64,000 bases of DNA from Streptomyces sp. NBC_01498 (GCF_036327775.1 NZ_CP109598.1:682001-746000), one strand, 5' to 3'. Positions 54,237 to 63,734 are shown, counted from the first letter of the stretch. The notes: a model not told the origin generated them from the sequence alone. Numbers and translations are program-made.

Positions 54237-54248
54237 GGATCGATAAAA
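54237..54248. promoter_or_regulatory. Possible LacI operator, regulator-proximal
   Basis: GGATCGATAAAA shares the GGATCGAT core with the stronger site at 54286 read on the opposite strand. It lies 71 bases before the LacI start, so autoregulation is plausible. Confidence 0.5.
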
Positions 54249-54285
54249 CTCTTTCCCATGGCAGCTTGGCAAGGGTTAAGGTGAA

Positions 54286-54302
54286 TTTTGATCGATCCAA
54301 AA
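54286..54302. promoter_or_regulatory. LacI-type operator upstream of the glucosidase gene
   Basis: TTTTGATCGATCCAAAA is a near-perfect palindrome centred on CG, 18 bases before the GTG of the glucosidase gene. It lies in one of the few A/T-rich spots of the window. Confidence 0.7.
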
Positions 54303-54320
54303 CATGAGAGGCGCCACACA

Positions 54321-56435
54321 GTGAACACGGTCGTCCAGGGAAACCCCACCGGTCACCAGCCGCCCGCGGACGTCGTCACCGAGGGCCTTCAGCCCTTCCT
54401 GCACGACGTCCGCACCACGCTCTACGCGCCCAGTCTGGTGCTGTCCCGGCCGGCCGGAGACATCGCGGGCGGCCCCGACGGGTTCTTCCACGGGGACCGG
54501 CGGCTGCTCTCCCGGCTGACGGTCGGGGTCGAGGGCGTGCCCGTCCTGCCCGTCGGGGACAGCCTCGGGGCGGCCGACCGGACGTCGTTCCGCGCGGTGT
54601 TGCGGGGTGTCGGTGAGCACACCGCCGACCCGGCCGTCACGCTGCACCGGGTGCGTTCGGTCGAACCGGGCGTGCTCCGCGAGGAGTTGGAGATCGCGAA
54701 CGCCGGCGTCAAGGCGATACGGGTGACGGTCGTCGTCGGCGCGGCCAGCGATCTGGTCAGCATGAACGACGTCAAGTCCGGCCGCCCCTCCCCCGCCCTG
54801 CCCGCCGCCGTCGAGGACCGGGCGCTGGTGTGGCGCCGGGACGGGGTCGAGGTGCGGCTGGCCGCGTCGGCCGGGTCCCCCGCCGTGGACGCCGGGGCGG
54901 GCGAGTTCCGCTTCGAGGTGGCCCTCGCGGCGGGCCAGTCGTGGCGTACGACGCTGGAGTGCGCCGTCACGGACGACGACCCGCTGCGGTTCCCGGCGGT
55001 CGCGCGCGACGCGGTGCCGTGGTCCCCGACCGGGCTGCGCAGCGCCGATCACCGCATGGACCAGTTCTTCGCCCGGTCGGTCGGGGACCTGGAGCGGCTG
55101 CTGCTGTCCGACCCGGAGCACCCGGAGGACCGGTTCCTGGCCGCCGGGTCGCCGTGGTTCCTCACCCTGTTCGGCCGTGACTCGCTGTGGGCGGCGCGGA
55201 TGCTGCTGCCGCTGGGCACCGAACTGGCGGCGGGCACCCTGCGTACCCTCGCGCGCCGCCAGGGCACCGCCACCGACCCGCGCACCGACGAGCAGCCCGG
55301 AAAGATCCTGCACGAGGTGCGCCGGGAGGAACTGACGCTGAGCGGGGGCGCGTCCCTGCCCCCGGTCTACTACGGCACGGTCGACGCCACCCCGCTGTGG
55401 GTGATCCTGCTGCACGACGCCTGGCGCTGGGGCATGGACCCCGAGCAGGTGCGCGACCTGCTGCCGCACGCCGAGGCGGCGCTTGAGTGGCTGGCGGCTT
55501 ACGGCGACGCGGACGGCGACGGCCTCCTCGAATACATCGACGCCTCCGGCCTCGGTCTCGCCAACCAGGGCTGGAAGGACTCCAGCGACTCCATCCGCTG
55601 GCGCGACGGCGAGCTCGCCGAGGCCCCGATCGCGCTGTGCGAGGTCCAGGCGTACGGGTACGAGGCGGCCATGGGCGGCGCGGCGCTGCTGCGGGCCTTC
55701 GGCCGGCCCGGCGCGGAGCGCTGGGAGGAGTGGGCGGAGCGGCTGAAGGAACGTTTCCGGGAGAGCTTCTGGGTCGAGGACGAGACGGGCCGCTACCCGG
55801 CCGTGGCGCTGGACGCCGCCAAGCGCCCGGTGGACTCGGTCACGTCGGGGTTCGGGCATCTGCTGGGCACCGGACTGCTCGACGCGGAGGAGAGCGCGCT
55901 GCTCGCCGCCCGGCTGGCCGGTCCGGAGCTGAACTCGGGCTTCGGGCTGCGTACCCTCAGCACCGACTCGACCGGTTTCAACCCGTTCGGGTATCACATC
56001 GGGTCGATCTGGCCGCACGACACCGCGATCGCCGTGCACGGTCTGGTCCGGGCGGGCTTCCCGGTGGAGGCGGCGTCGCTGGCGGACGGTCTGGTCGCCG
56101 CGTCGGCGGCGTTCGAGGGCCGGCTGCCGGAGCTGTTCGCCGGGCACGGCTCGGCCGTCGACAGCGCGCCCGCGCCGTATCCGGCGTCCTGCCGCCCGCA
56201 GGCGTGGTCGGCGGCGTCGGCCGTGGCGCTGCTCCAGGCCGCGCTCGGTCTGGAGGCGGACGTACCGGCGGGGACGCTGAGCTTCTCGCCGCGCGCCGCC
56301 GAGAGCATCGGTCCGCTGCGGCTGACCGGTCTGCGGGTGGCGGGCGCGCCGCTGGCCGTCCGGCTGGACGCGACGGGCCGGGTACGGGTCGAGGCCCCGG
56401 GCTCACTGACCGTGCACGGCGCCGAGCGCGCCTGA
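54321..56435 (+). CDS. Glycogen debranching-like / amylo-alpha-1,6-glucosidase family protein
   Basis: This 704-residue cytoplasmic protein has an N-terminal debranching-type beta domain (about residues 25-225; PSLVLSRPAGDIAGGPDGFFHGDRR in parts). An (alpha/alpha)6 barrel follows, with SPWFLTLFGRDSLWAARM, NQGWKDSSDSIRW and FNPFGYHIGSIWPHDTAI. These segments match the GH133-like glucosidases. The GTG start has GAGAGG nine bases upstream. It is probably expressed with the CE7 esterase 135 bases downstream to process imported oligosaccharides. Confidence 0.88.
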   Translation: MNTVVQGNPTGHQPPADVVTEGLQPFLHDVRTTLYAPSLVLSRPAGDIAGGPDGFFHGDRRLLSRLTVGVEGVPVLPVGDSLGAADRTSFRAVLRGVGEHTADPAVTLHRVRSVEPGVLREELEIANAGVKAIRVTVVVGAASDLVSMNDVKSGRPSPALPAAVEDRALVWRRDGVEVRLAASAGSPAVDAGAGEFRFEVALAAGQSWRTTLECAVTDDDPLRFPAVARDAVPWSPTGLRSADHRMDQFFARSVGDLERLLLSDPEHPEDRFLAAGSPWFLTLFGRDSLWAARMLLPLGTELAAGTLRTLARRQGTATDPRTDEQPGKILHEVRREELTLSGGASLPPVYYGTVDATPLWVILLHDAWRWGMDPEQVRDLLPHAEAALEWLAAYGDADGDGLLEYIDASGLGLANQGWKDSSDSIRWRDGELAEAPIALCEVQAYGYEAAMGGAALLRAFGRPGAERWEEWAERLKERFRESFWVEDETGRYPAVALDAAKRPVDSVTSGFGHLLGTGLLDAEESALLAARLAGPELNSGFGLRTLSTDSTGFNPFGYHIGSIWPHDTAIAVHGLVRAGFPVEAASLADGLVAASAAFEGRLPELFAGHGSAVDSAPAPYPASCRPQAWSAASAVALLQAALGLEADVPAGTLSFSPRAAESIGPLRLTGLRVAGAPLAVRLDATGRVRVEAPGSLTVHGAERA

Positions 56436-56528
56436 CCGACGCTTCCGGGTCGCCGGGCCGGGGTCGCCGGGCCCGCAGGCGGCGAGCCACGAGCCGCACA
56501 TCCACGAGCCCCTGCGTCCGCGACTCAA

Positions 56529-56556
56529 CGAGTCCACGAGTCCACGAGTCCACGAG
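56529..56556. repeat. Short tandem repeat before the esterase gene
   Basis: The eight-base unit AGTCCACG repeats three times in a row in the gap between the glucosidase and esterase genes. No function is apparent. Confidence 0.6.
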
Positions 56557-56570
56557 AAGGAACCGCTGCC

Positions 56571-57551
56571 ATGCCGCTGATGGACCTGCCCCTGGAGGAG
56601 TTGCGCGGCTATCTCCCCGACCGGGAGGAGCCGTCGGACTTCGACGCCTTCTGGGCCGACACGCTCGCCGAGGCGCGCGGCCACGACCGGGCGCCCGTCT
56701 TCACGCCGTACGACGCCGCGCTGACCGAGGTGGACGTGTACGACGTGAGCTTCCCGGGCTTCGGCGGCGACCCGGTGGCCGGCTGGCTGCTGGTGCCGGC
56801 CTCCGCGACGGGGCCGCTGCCGTGCGTGGTGGGTTTCCTCGGGTACGGGGGCGGGCGCGGCTTCCCGTACGAGTGGCTGACCTGGCCGTCGGCCGGGTAC
56901 GTCCATCTGCTGATGGACACGCGGGGGCAGGGCGGCTCGCTCCAGCCCGGCGCGACGGGCGATCCGCACGGCAGCGGGGGCGCGTCGTCGCCGGGGATGG
57001 TCACGCGCGGCATCGAGGACCCGGCGGACTACTACTACCGCCGGGTCTTCACCGACGCAGTCCGGGCCGTGGACGCCGCACGCGCCCATCCGTCGGTCGA
57101 CCCGGCGCGGATCGTCGTCGCCGGGGGCAGCCAGGGCGGCGGCATCGCACTGGCCGCGTCGGCGCTGAGCGACGGGGTGACGGCCGCGCTGATCAACCAG
57201 CCCTCGCTGACCCACTTCCGGCGCGCGCTCCAGGTGGTGGAGGGCAACGCGTACCGGGAGATCTGGACCTATCTGCGGACCCACCGGAACGCGGAGGAAC
57301 GGGTGTTCCGGACGCTGTCGTACTTCGACGGGGTCAACTTCGCGGCGCGCGCGACCGCCCCGGCGCTGTTCGCGGCGGCCCTGATGGACGACATCTGCCC
57401 GCCGTCGACGGTGTTCGCGGCGTACAACCACTGGGCCGGCCCGAAGGACATCCGGGTCTGGCCCTGGAACCGCCACGAGGGCGGCGGCTACTTCCAGGAC
57501 CTGGAGCAACTGCGCTTCCTGCGGGCGCTGCCGGGGCTCGGGAGGAGCTGA
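56571..57551 (+). CDS. CE7-family acetyl esterase (acetylxylan esterase/cephalosporin C deacetylase type)
   Basis: This 326-residue alpha/beta hydrolase of the CE7 family has the early RGQGGS motif (MDTRGQGGS), the nucleophile elbow GGSQGGG with the catalytic serine, an aspartate in [11 protein letters not shown] and a histidine in WNRHEGG. The length and four-motif pattern are those of CE7 enzymes. With no signal peptide it should act in the cytoplasm on acetylated oligosaccharides taken up by the adjacent importer. Confidence 0.92.
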   Translation: MPLMDLPLEELRGYLPDREEPSDFDAFWADTLAEARGHDRAPVFTPYDAALTEVDVYDVSFPGFGGDPVAGWLLVPASATGPLPCVVGFLGYGGGRGFPYEWLTWPSAGYVHLLMDTRGQGGSLQPGATGDPHGSGGASSPGMVTRGIEDPADYYYRRVFTDAVRAVDAARAHPSVDPARIVVAGGSQGGGIALAASALSDGVTAALINQPSLTHFRRALQVVEGNAYREIWTYLRTHRNAEERVFRTLSYFDGVNFAARATAPALFAAALMDDICPPSTVFAAYNHWAGPKDIRVWPWNRHEGGGYFQDLEQLRFLRALPGLGRS

Positions 57552-57586
57552 GGGCGCGGAGGGGCACGTCGGGGGCCGGGGCTCGG

Positions 57587-58840
57587 TCAGAGTCCGTAGT
57601 GGACATGTGCGGCCCACAACGTCGGTGTGGCGGGGGACCGTTCACGTCGCGCGCGGATCGCCTCGTGCGGTGCGCGGGCGGCCCCGGAGGCGTCGGCGGA
57701 GCCGCCCGCGCAGGGCGAACCGGCGGTCGGCGTCGCGTAGAAGCGGTTCGCGATCGCGGCGGACTCCTCGTCGTCCACGCTCCGGAGCGTACCGATCACC
57801 TGGCGGAATCCGGCCGTGTGGAAGGCGCCGGTGATGTGCGGGGCCTCGTCCGCCGGGGCGTCGCGTCCGCCCAGCGTGTCGCACGCCGACAGATACGCCG
57901 ACTCCGCCTGGTCCAGGCGGAGTCGGGCGATGTCCGCCGTGGCGAGCAGCCGTTGCGCGTGGTCGTGGAGCGGCAGGTGCCCGCCGGGCGCGGTGTCGGC
58001 GGCGCTGATCGCGTGGCAGGCGATGTGGGCCCGGTTGTGCCGTGGCAGCGCGTCGAGGACGGTCCGGTACCGGGCCTGCGGGCCTTTCAGCCGGACGTCG
58101 AGCATCAGTTGGCGGGCCAGTGCGTCCGTCTCCTTCTCGACGCCCGGCAGTTCGGCGGCACCGGGGGTGTGGCGGAGCGCGACGGCAAGCACGCGGCGGG
58201 TGGGTGACGGTGTGCGGGCCCGGTCCCGGACCGGTTCGCGCACGGTGGTGGCGTACGACGACACGACCCGGTCGAGCACGGTGTCCCCGGGGGGCGCCCG
58301 GCAGGCCGGCGGCGTGGAGCGGGAAGCCGACGAGCGGACCGGTGGGAATCCACCACATCCGGGGCGGCGCCTGTCCGCCGGGCGGTGGGCCGGTGAACCC
58401 GAGTGCGTCCAGCACGGGTTCGGTTGACCGCTTCCCACAGCCGGGCCAGGGTCCGTACGACGCGCCGGCCCGCGGCCTGTTCGGCGAACGAGCCGGCGCC
58501 GCCCACTGCGTCCAGCTGCTCGGCGAACTCGGCCGACCGGGCGAGGAGTTCGTCGTAGTGGACGTCCGGCAGCGGAATCGACCGGACTCGTCCGTGCTGG
58601 AGCAGCGGCGCCGCGCAGCCGAGACCGCTGATGTTGATGACGGCCACCGGACCGAGCGCGTCCGCCTCCGCGGCCAGCCGGCGGGGCCGGGCGGCTTCAG
58701 GAGGTCCGGGAAGCCGGGCCGTCTCCGTACGGTGTCGACAAGTCGCTCCCACTCGTCGGCCAGGGCGTGGCGTTCCTCGCCCGCCAGGGGGGCCTGGCCG
58801 TACGGCTCCCGGGGCCGCCCGTGGTGGGAAGTGCCTCGCG
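57587..58840 (-). pseudogene. Frameshifted CHAT-domain (caspase-like) protease gene
   Basis: The minus strand encodes a CHAT protease in pieces. HALADEWERLVDTVRRRPGF, then GPVAVINISGLGCAAPLL with EFAEQLDAVGG, then PRMWWIPTGPLVGFPLHAAG, then AHIACHAISAADTAPGGHL and SAYLSACDTLGG lie in alternating frames. The breaks fall near 58690, 58437 and 58305. The dyad residues (His in ACHA, Cys in SACDT) remain in the last frame, which ends intact at 57587. The usual N-terminal TPR region is absent. CHAT proteases act in conflict and cell-death systems; this copy appears dead unless the frameshifts are sequencing errors. Confidence 0.75.
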
Positions 58841-58915
58841 AGCCGGCCCGGCGGCGGAGATCAGCGCGTGGAGGTCGCCGCCCGCCGTCCACGTACGTCA
58901 GCGCGAGTCGCCGCG

Positions 58916-59194
58916 TCAGCGCGAGTCGCCCCGCCAGTCCCAGCGTCCCGGATCCCCGGCGCGGGGCCCGTACTGGGTCCGGCCGCCCGGACCGTACGCG
59001 CCTATCTCGGTGGGCAGGGCGGCGCCGTCGGCCAGTTCCTGGTCCGTCCAGCCCGTCACGTCCAGCAGCAGCCCGTCCAGCGGACCGGCGCACAGCTCCC
59101 GGTAGGCACGGCCGGTGCGCGGTCCGGGATCGGGGTCGTCGTGGTCGGCGCCGTACACCCGGCGCCGCTTCAGTTCGTCCATGTACGGCAGCAT
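58916..59194 (-). CDS. Conserved hypothetical protein (92 aa)
   Basis: This short protein starts MLPYMDELKRRRVYGADHDD and contains CAGPLDGLLLDVTGW and TEIGAYGPGGRTQYGPR. It resembles a small family of Streptomyces hypotheticals. No function is known. It lies between the CHAT pseudogene and another hypothetical gene, on the same strand. The Shine-Dalgarno before 59194 is weak. Confidence 0.65.
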   Translation of the reverse strand: MLPYMDELKRRRVYGADHDDPDPGPRTGRAYRELCAGPLDGLLLDVTGWTDQELADGAALPTEIGAYGPGGRTQYGPRAGDPGRWDWRGDSR

Positions 59195-59229
59195 CCCAGC
59201 CGCCACTGACAACGGGGCCCGCGTCCGGT

Positions 59230-60060
59230 TCAGCGGGTGGCGACGGTGAGCAGGACGGGCTCGGTGACGCCCGCGGCGCGCAGCGCGTCCAGGAATACCT
59301 CCGCGGTCCACGCGGCCACGTCCGGGGCCCATTCGCGGGTACGGCACCGGAAGGCCATGGCGGGGCGCATCCCGCGTGTCTGGACCTGGCCGGTCAACGG
59401 GTGCGCCAGAGCGCCGGGGTCGTGGTCCGGCGGCAGAGCGGTGACCGGGGTCGTGAGCCCGAACGCCGACTCCCGTACGTGGTCGCCGACCCGTGGTGCC
59501 AGCGCGGACAGGCCGTGTCCCCGGCCCGCCACGGTCACGGTCAGTTCGGTGGGGGCGTCCGGGTGCGGGTCCGTCATCGCGAACCAGTCGGCCGCGTCGA
59601 CCAGGGCGAAGGTGGTGGTGCCGGGGGCCAGACGCGTCGGCAGCAGGGCGTGCAGGCCGGTCAGCCGGAAGGCGCCGACCCGGCGCAGGATGTCGCCGAG
59701 GACGGTCGCCACCGGGAGGACCGGCAGCCGCTGACCGCGCAGTCCTTCCGCGACGGCGATCTGGAGCCAGGCGGCCTCACGGACACGGCCGTCCGCCGTC
59801 CAGTCGCCGCCCGCGTCGTTGTGCCCCCACCGGGCGCCGTCCAGTTCCCCGTCCGGGCCGAGGGTCGTGGTGCTCCAGCCGTACGCCTCCGCGCGCTTCA
59901 CGGCCAGACTGAAGACGTCCTCCTCAAGGCCGCCCTCGGTCTCGTCGTTCCTGTCGTCCCCGTTGTCTCCTTGCGCGATCGCGCGCGTGACCCACGGGTG
60001 CGGGTCCAGGACTCCGTGCAGCCCCATGATCATTGTCGGGTCCCCGAAGGTGTCGTCCAC
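59230..60060 (-). CDS. Conserved hypothetical protein (276 aa)
   Basis: I do not recognise this protein. It is soluble and acidic, with no signal peptide or membrane segment. It starts MDDTFGDPTMIMGLHGVLDP and includes DGVR-like VREAAWLQIAVAEGL and PTELTVTVAGRGHGLSALA. The C-terminal half may contain a small domain repeated from the N-terminal half, but I cannot confirm that. It precedes the 92-residue gene by 35 bases, so the two may form an operon, possibly with the broken CHAT gene. Confidence 0.65.
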   Translation of the reverse strand: MDDTFGDPTMIMGLHGVLDPHPWVTRAIAQGDNGDDRNDETEGGLEEDVFSLAVKRAEAYGWSTTTLGPDGELDGARWGHNDAGGDWTADGRVREAAWLQIAVAEGLRGQRLPVLPVATVLGDILRRVGAFRLTGLHALLPTRLAPGTTTFALVDAADWFAMTDPHPDAPTELTVTVAGRGHGLSALAPRVGDHVRESAFGLTTPVTALPPDHDPGALAHPLTGQVQTRGMRPAMAFRCRTREWAPDVAAWTAEVFLDALRAAGVTEPVLLTVATR

Positions 60061-60264
60061 GGCCCGGACCCTATCCCGGCGCCGGGACGGTGCCCTCGGC
60101 GACCCGGCGGCCCAACTTCCTTTCGGGGAAGCCGAGTCGGGATGATCGGCGACTTCGGGGGTGAGCGGCGCCGGGCTGCGGCGGCCTCCCGGGTTGGCTC
60201 ATTCGCACCGCGCCACGCGGAAAATCGGGGGCTCCCGGCCGCTCCGTGCCCCACGGTCCGGCAC

Positions 60265-61000
60265 ATGAATGACGAGGACGGTTACTTCGGCGAGCGCGTC
60301 GCGGCCACCTACGACGATCCGTCGGCGGCGGAATTCCTGCCGGAGACACTGAATCCGATGGCCGACCTCCTGGCGGAACTCGCCGACGGGGGCCGGGCCC
60401 TCGAACTCGGCATCGGTACCGGCCGGGTCGCCCTCCCCCTCGCGGAGCGCGGCGTCCCGGTCCACGGCATCGACATGTCGGGCCGATGGTGAGCCGGCTG
60501 CGCGCCAAGCCCGGCGGCGACGGGATCGGCGTGACGATCGGGGACTTCGCGACCACGAGGGTGGCCGGGACGTTCTCCGTCGCCTGTCTCGTCTTCGACA
60601 CGATCATGAATCTGACCACACAGGACGCACAGGTCGCCTGCTTCCGCAATGTCGCGGACCATCTGGCGCCCGGCGGCTGCTTCCTCGTCGAGACGATGCT
60701 CCCGGAGCTCCGGAAGCTTCCGGCCGGCCAGAGCCTCGTACCGTTCCATGTGAGCCCGACGCGTTGGGCGTTCGACGTCTACGAAGTCGCGACGCAGCGG
60801 CTGACATCCAACCATGTGGAGGTCGTGGACGGTCACGGCTCGTACACGCACACGCCCGGTACGTCTGGCCGGCGGAACTCGACCTGATGGCACAACTCGC
60901 GGGCATGCGGCTGCGCCACCGCTGGGAGGGCTGGCAGCGCGAGCCCTTCACCGACGAGAGCACGAAGCACGTCTCGGTGTGGGAGAAGCCCGCCGGCTGA
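60265..61000 (+). pseudogene. Frameshifted class I SAM-dependent methyltransferase
   Basis: Frame one gives MNDEDGYFGERVAATYDD and motif I ALELGIGTGRVALPLAERGV, ending GIDMSG and then a stop. One missing base near 60481 would restore DMSEPMVSRLRAKPGGD and continue through FDTIMNLTTQDAQVACFRNV and LAPGGCFLVETMLPEL. A second break near 60862 is needed to reach RYVWPAELDLMAQLAGMRLR and the normal end HVSVWEKPAG. Without these it cannot make a full protein. Sequencing error is possible because the two breaks are single-base events in GC-rich DNA. Confidence 0.8.
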
Positions 61001-61040
61001 CCGGGGCGGGGGCCCGGAGCGCGAGACCCACGGCACGCGT

Positions 61041-61084
61041 CACGGCTCACGCGGCTCACGGCGGCTCACGGCGGCTCACGGCGG
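61041..61084. repeat. Ten-base tandem repeat
   Basis: The unit GCGGCTCACG repeats three times exactly with one partial copy on each side, between the methyltransferase pseudogene and the XRE regulator. Copy number could vary; no function is evident. Confidence 0.75.
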
Positions 61085-61187
61085 ACGATCCCCGCCCGGC
61101 ACCGCACGGGCACCGCACGGAGACGTCGCGCGAATGTCGTTACGATTTGTCTTCCGCGAGTTCGCCGAGGCGGCGCCGACACACAAC

Positions 61188-61205
61188 CGTTCGCGATACC
61201 GAACG
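61188..61205. promoter_or_regulatory. Inverted-repeat operator upstream of the XRE-cupin regulator
   Basis: CGTTCG-CGATAC-CGAACG is a perfect six-base inverted repeat with a six-base spacer, 61 bases before the regulator start. A related site with the same spacing lies at 62004-62021. Confidence 0.7.
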
Positions 61206-61266
61206 GAAACACGCCCGTCATCGCCCACTGAAGCGAACACACCTGACGGTCGAAGGAGATCGCCCG

Positions 61267-61860
61267 ATGTCCCCCAGCAGCCCGGTCCGCAGCACTCTGG
61301 CCGCCAATCTCCGCCGGGAGCGGAGGCGCCGGGGGCTGTCGCTCTCCGAGCTGTCCCGGCTCTCCAAGATCGGCAAGGCGACCCTGTCGCAGCTGGAGTC
61401 GGGGACCGGGAATCCGACCATCGAGACGGTCTTCAGCCTCTCCCGCGCCCTGGAGGTACCCATCTCGGACCTGCTCGACACCGGGCACGCCGAGGCGGTG
61501 ACCGTGGTCCGGTCCGCCGAGGTGGACGTCCTCAGTGGCGAGGGCGTGGACCTGCGTCCGCTGCGGCGGATCGAGGCGGGCGGGGTCATCATGGAGGTGT
61601 ACGACCAGCAGGTACGCGCCGACGCGCAGCAGCCGTCGCTCGGGCACGCCGGCACCGAGCACACGGTGGTGCAGAGCGGCACGCTGGAGGTCGAGGTGGA
61701 CGGTCACCGGGTGGAGCTGGGGCCGGGCGACTACGTGTCGTTCGACGCCTCACTGCCGCACCGGTACGCGGCGCAGGACGGGCCGGTGCGTTCGGTGCTG
61801 CTGCTGCACTACCCGTCCGGCGGCGGGTCCCTTCCCGAGGCACCGGGCACGCCGCACTGA
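61267..61860 (+). CDS. XRE-family regulator with C-terminal cupin domain
   Basis: This 197-residue regulator has an N-terminal XRE helix-turn-helix (LAANLRRERRRRGLSLSELS; LSQLESGTGNPTIETVF). A cupin sensor domain follows (HTVVQSGTLEVEVDG; LGPGDYVSFDASLPHRY). This PuuR/SutR-like build commonly controls amine or amino-acid catabolism. GGAG precedes the ATG. It sits directly before a flavin dehydrogenase operon, and both promoters carry the CGTTCG-type inverted repeat, so I infer it regulates itself and that operon. Confidence 0.9.
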   Translation: MSPSSPVRSTLAANLRRERRRRGLSLSELSRLSKIGKATLSQLESGTGNPTIETVFSLSRALEVPISDLLDTGHAEAVTVVRSAEVDVLSGEGVDLRPLRRIEAGGVIMEVYDQQVRADAQQPSLGHAGTEHTVVQSGTLEVEVDGHRVELGPGDYVSFDASLPHRYAAQDGPVRSVLLLHYPSGGGSLPEAPGTPH

Positions 61861-62003
61861 CCAGGCACCGGTCCCGCACCGGCACGGCGGGGACGGAGCG
61901 GGGAGGACACCGGTCGGCCGGCCGGGAGGACGACGAGGACTCCGCGTCCGTCCGGCCCGTCCGATCCGTTGACACCTCCGGCACGCAGCCCTAGCCTCAG
62001 CAT

Positions 62004-62021
62004 CGTTCGTCATACGGAACG
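62004..62021. promoter_or_regulatory. Inverted-repeat operator upstream of the dehydrogenase operon
   Basis: CGTTCG-TCATAC-GGAACG matches the site at 61188-61205 in both arms (one mismatch) and in the ATAC end of its spacer. It ends ten bases before the GTG at 62032, so it overlaps the ribosome-binding region. Confidence 0.65.
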
Positions 62022-62031
62022 CGGAGGTCTG

Positions 62032-63348
62032 GTGGACCGAACACGAGTGGTCGTGGTGGGTGCCGGAATCATCGGTGCCGCCTGCGCGCGTGAACTCGCC
62101 GTCGCCGGTTTCGACGTGCTCGTACTGGACCGCGCCGGACCCGCCGCCGCGACCACCTCGCACGGCGAGGGAAACATCCTCGTCTCCGACAAGGGACCGG
62201 GCCCGGAACTGGAACTCGCCCAGCTGTCCCGGCGGTTGTGGCCCGAGGTGCTGGCCGCCGTCGCCGGACAGAACCCGGCGGGAGCGGGCCCGGACGCGGT
62301 CGAATGGGATCCCAAGGGCGGCATCGTGGTCGCGACCACCCCCGAGGGCGCCGAGGCGCTGCTGCCGTTCGCGGCGGCCCAGCGCGCGGTCGGCGTACGC
62401 GCCGAGGTCCTGGACGACGACGCCCTGACCGCCGCCGAACCCTTCCTCACCGAACGGCGCACCGCCGCCGTGCACTACCCCGAGGACGCCCAGGTCCAGC
62501 CGGCCGGCGCGGCCACCACCCTGCTCGCCGACGCCCTGCGGGCCGGAGCCCGGCTGCGTACCGGCGCCGAGGTGCTCGGTGCCGTCGTGCGCGGCGGACG
62601 GCTGACGGCGGTCCGGACGGCGGACGGGACCGTCGAGGCCGACGTGTTCGTCAACGCGGCCGGGCCGTGGTCCGGCGAGGTCGCCCGGCGGCTCGGCGTC
62701 CGGCTCGACATCCGCCCGCGCCGGGGCGAGGTGCTGGTGACCACTCCCCGGCCGCCGACCGTCTTCCACAAGGTGTACGACGCCGACTACGTCGGCGCGG
62801 TGGGCAGCGGCGCGGGCGACCTCCAGACGTCGGCGGTCGTGGAGTCGACCCGCGCGGGCACCCTGCTCCTCGGTTCCTCGCGGCGGCGTGTCGGGTTCGA
62901 CGACCGGACGCGCCCCGAGGTGCTGTCGGCGATCGCGGCCAAGGCGCTCACACTCTTCCCGTCGCTGGCGGACGTGCCGGTGATGCGGGCGTACGGAGGG
63001 TTCCGCCCGTACGTCCCCGATCATCTGCCGGTCATCGGCGCCGACCCGCGACTGGACGGTCTGTGGCACGCCACCGGCCACGAGGGCGCGGGGATCGGTC
63101 TGTCCGTCGGCACCGCGCGGCTCGTGCGCGAACTGATGACGGGCACCGCGACGGCCATCGACACGGACCCGTTCCGGGTGGACCGGCCGGCCGTGCTCGG
63201 CGACGACGCGACCGACACCGCACCCGCCACCGCGCCCGCCACCGCACCGGGCGACACATCTGGCGCCGCGCCCGCCACCGCACCGGGAGACCGACCGCCC
63301 GGCAGCCCCCGCGACGCTTCGACCGCCGCCACCGAGGAGCGCTCATGA
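62032..63348 (+). CDS. FAD-dependent amino/imino-acid dehydrogenase, DadA-like beta subunit
   Basis: This 438-residue flavoprotein begins at a GTG (RVVVVGAGIIGAACARELA, the FAD-binding GxGxxG). It continues with LDRAGPAAATTSHGEGN, VFVNAAGPWSGEVARRLG and the C-terminal FAD contact VIGADPRLDGLWHATGHEGAGIG in parts. This is the DAO/DadA family, such as the beta subunit of D-hydroxyproline or opine dehydrogenases. The last 45 residues are a low-complexity Ala/Pro/Thr tail. GGAGG lies four bases before the GTG, and the next gene overlaps as ATGA. Confidence 0.88.
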   Translation: MDRTRVVVVGAGIIGAACARELAVAGFDVLVLDRAGPAAATTSHGEGNILVSDKGPGPELELAQLSRRLWPEVLAAVAGQNPAGAGPDAVEWDPKGGIVVATTPEGAEALLPFAAAQRAVGVRAEVLDDDALTAAEPFLTERRTAAVHYPEDAQVQPAGAATTLLADALRAGARLRTGAEVLGAVVRGGRLTAVRTADGTVEADVFVNAAGPWSGEVARRLGVRLDIRPRRGEVLVTTPRPPTVFHKVYDADYVGAVGSGAGDLQTSAVVESTRAGTLLLGSSRRRVGFDDRTRPEVLSAIAAKALTLFPSLADVPVMRAYGGFRPYVPDHLPVIGADPRLDGLWHATGHEGAGIGLSVGTARLVRELMTGTATAIDTDPFRVDRPAVLGDDATDTAPATAPATAPGDTSGAAPATAPGDRPPGSPRDASTAATEERS

Positions 63349-63734
63349 GCCCCCGTCTCGTCCCCGCCGCGTCCGACCCGGCCGGACGCCGGGACCGTGC
63401 GCTGACCATCACCGTGGACGGTGAACGGGTCACCGGCGTCGTCGGCCAGACCCTGGCCGGGGTGCTGCTCGTGTCCGGCCGGCCCGCCTGGCGCCAGGCC
63501 CCCTCGGGCGCGCCGCGCGGGGTGTTCTGCGGGATCGGCGTCTGTTTCGACTGTCTGGTGACGGTGAACGGCGAGCCCGACGTACGCGCGTGCCGCCGCC
63601 GCGCCCGCGACGGCGACACGGTGACCACACAGTCCCGGGCGGCGCCGAGCACGCGGTCCGGAACGCCCGACGACCGGGACGGACGAGACGGACAAGGCGG
63701 GCGAGACCGACGAGACGGGCGGTGGACGCCGTGA
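63345..63734 (+). CDS. 2Fe-2S subunit of the dehydrogenase (gamma-type)
   Basis: This 129-residue protein has a plant-type ferredoxin fold with Cys spacing C-x4-C-x2-C-x11-C (FCGIGVCFDCLVTVNGEPDV then AC), as in the small subunit of HcnA-type and hydroxyproline/opine dehydrogenases. The C-terminal third is a charged Asp/Arg/Gly-rich tail. It overlaps both neighbours (ATGA upstream, GTGA downstream), so the three subunits are coupled. Confidence 0.88.
   Translation: MSPRLVPAASDPAGRRDRALTITVDGERVTGVVGQTLAGVLLVSGRPAWRQAPSGAPRGVFCGIGVCFDCLVTVNGEPDVRACRRRARDGDTVTTQSRAAPSTRSGTPDDRDGRDGQGGRDRRDGRWTP

Noticed and set aside
60265..61000. Programmed frameshift in the methyltransferase
   Set aside because: There is no slippery heptamer or downstream structure at either break, and two separate breaks would be needed. 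Decay or sequence error is simpler.
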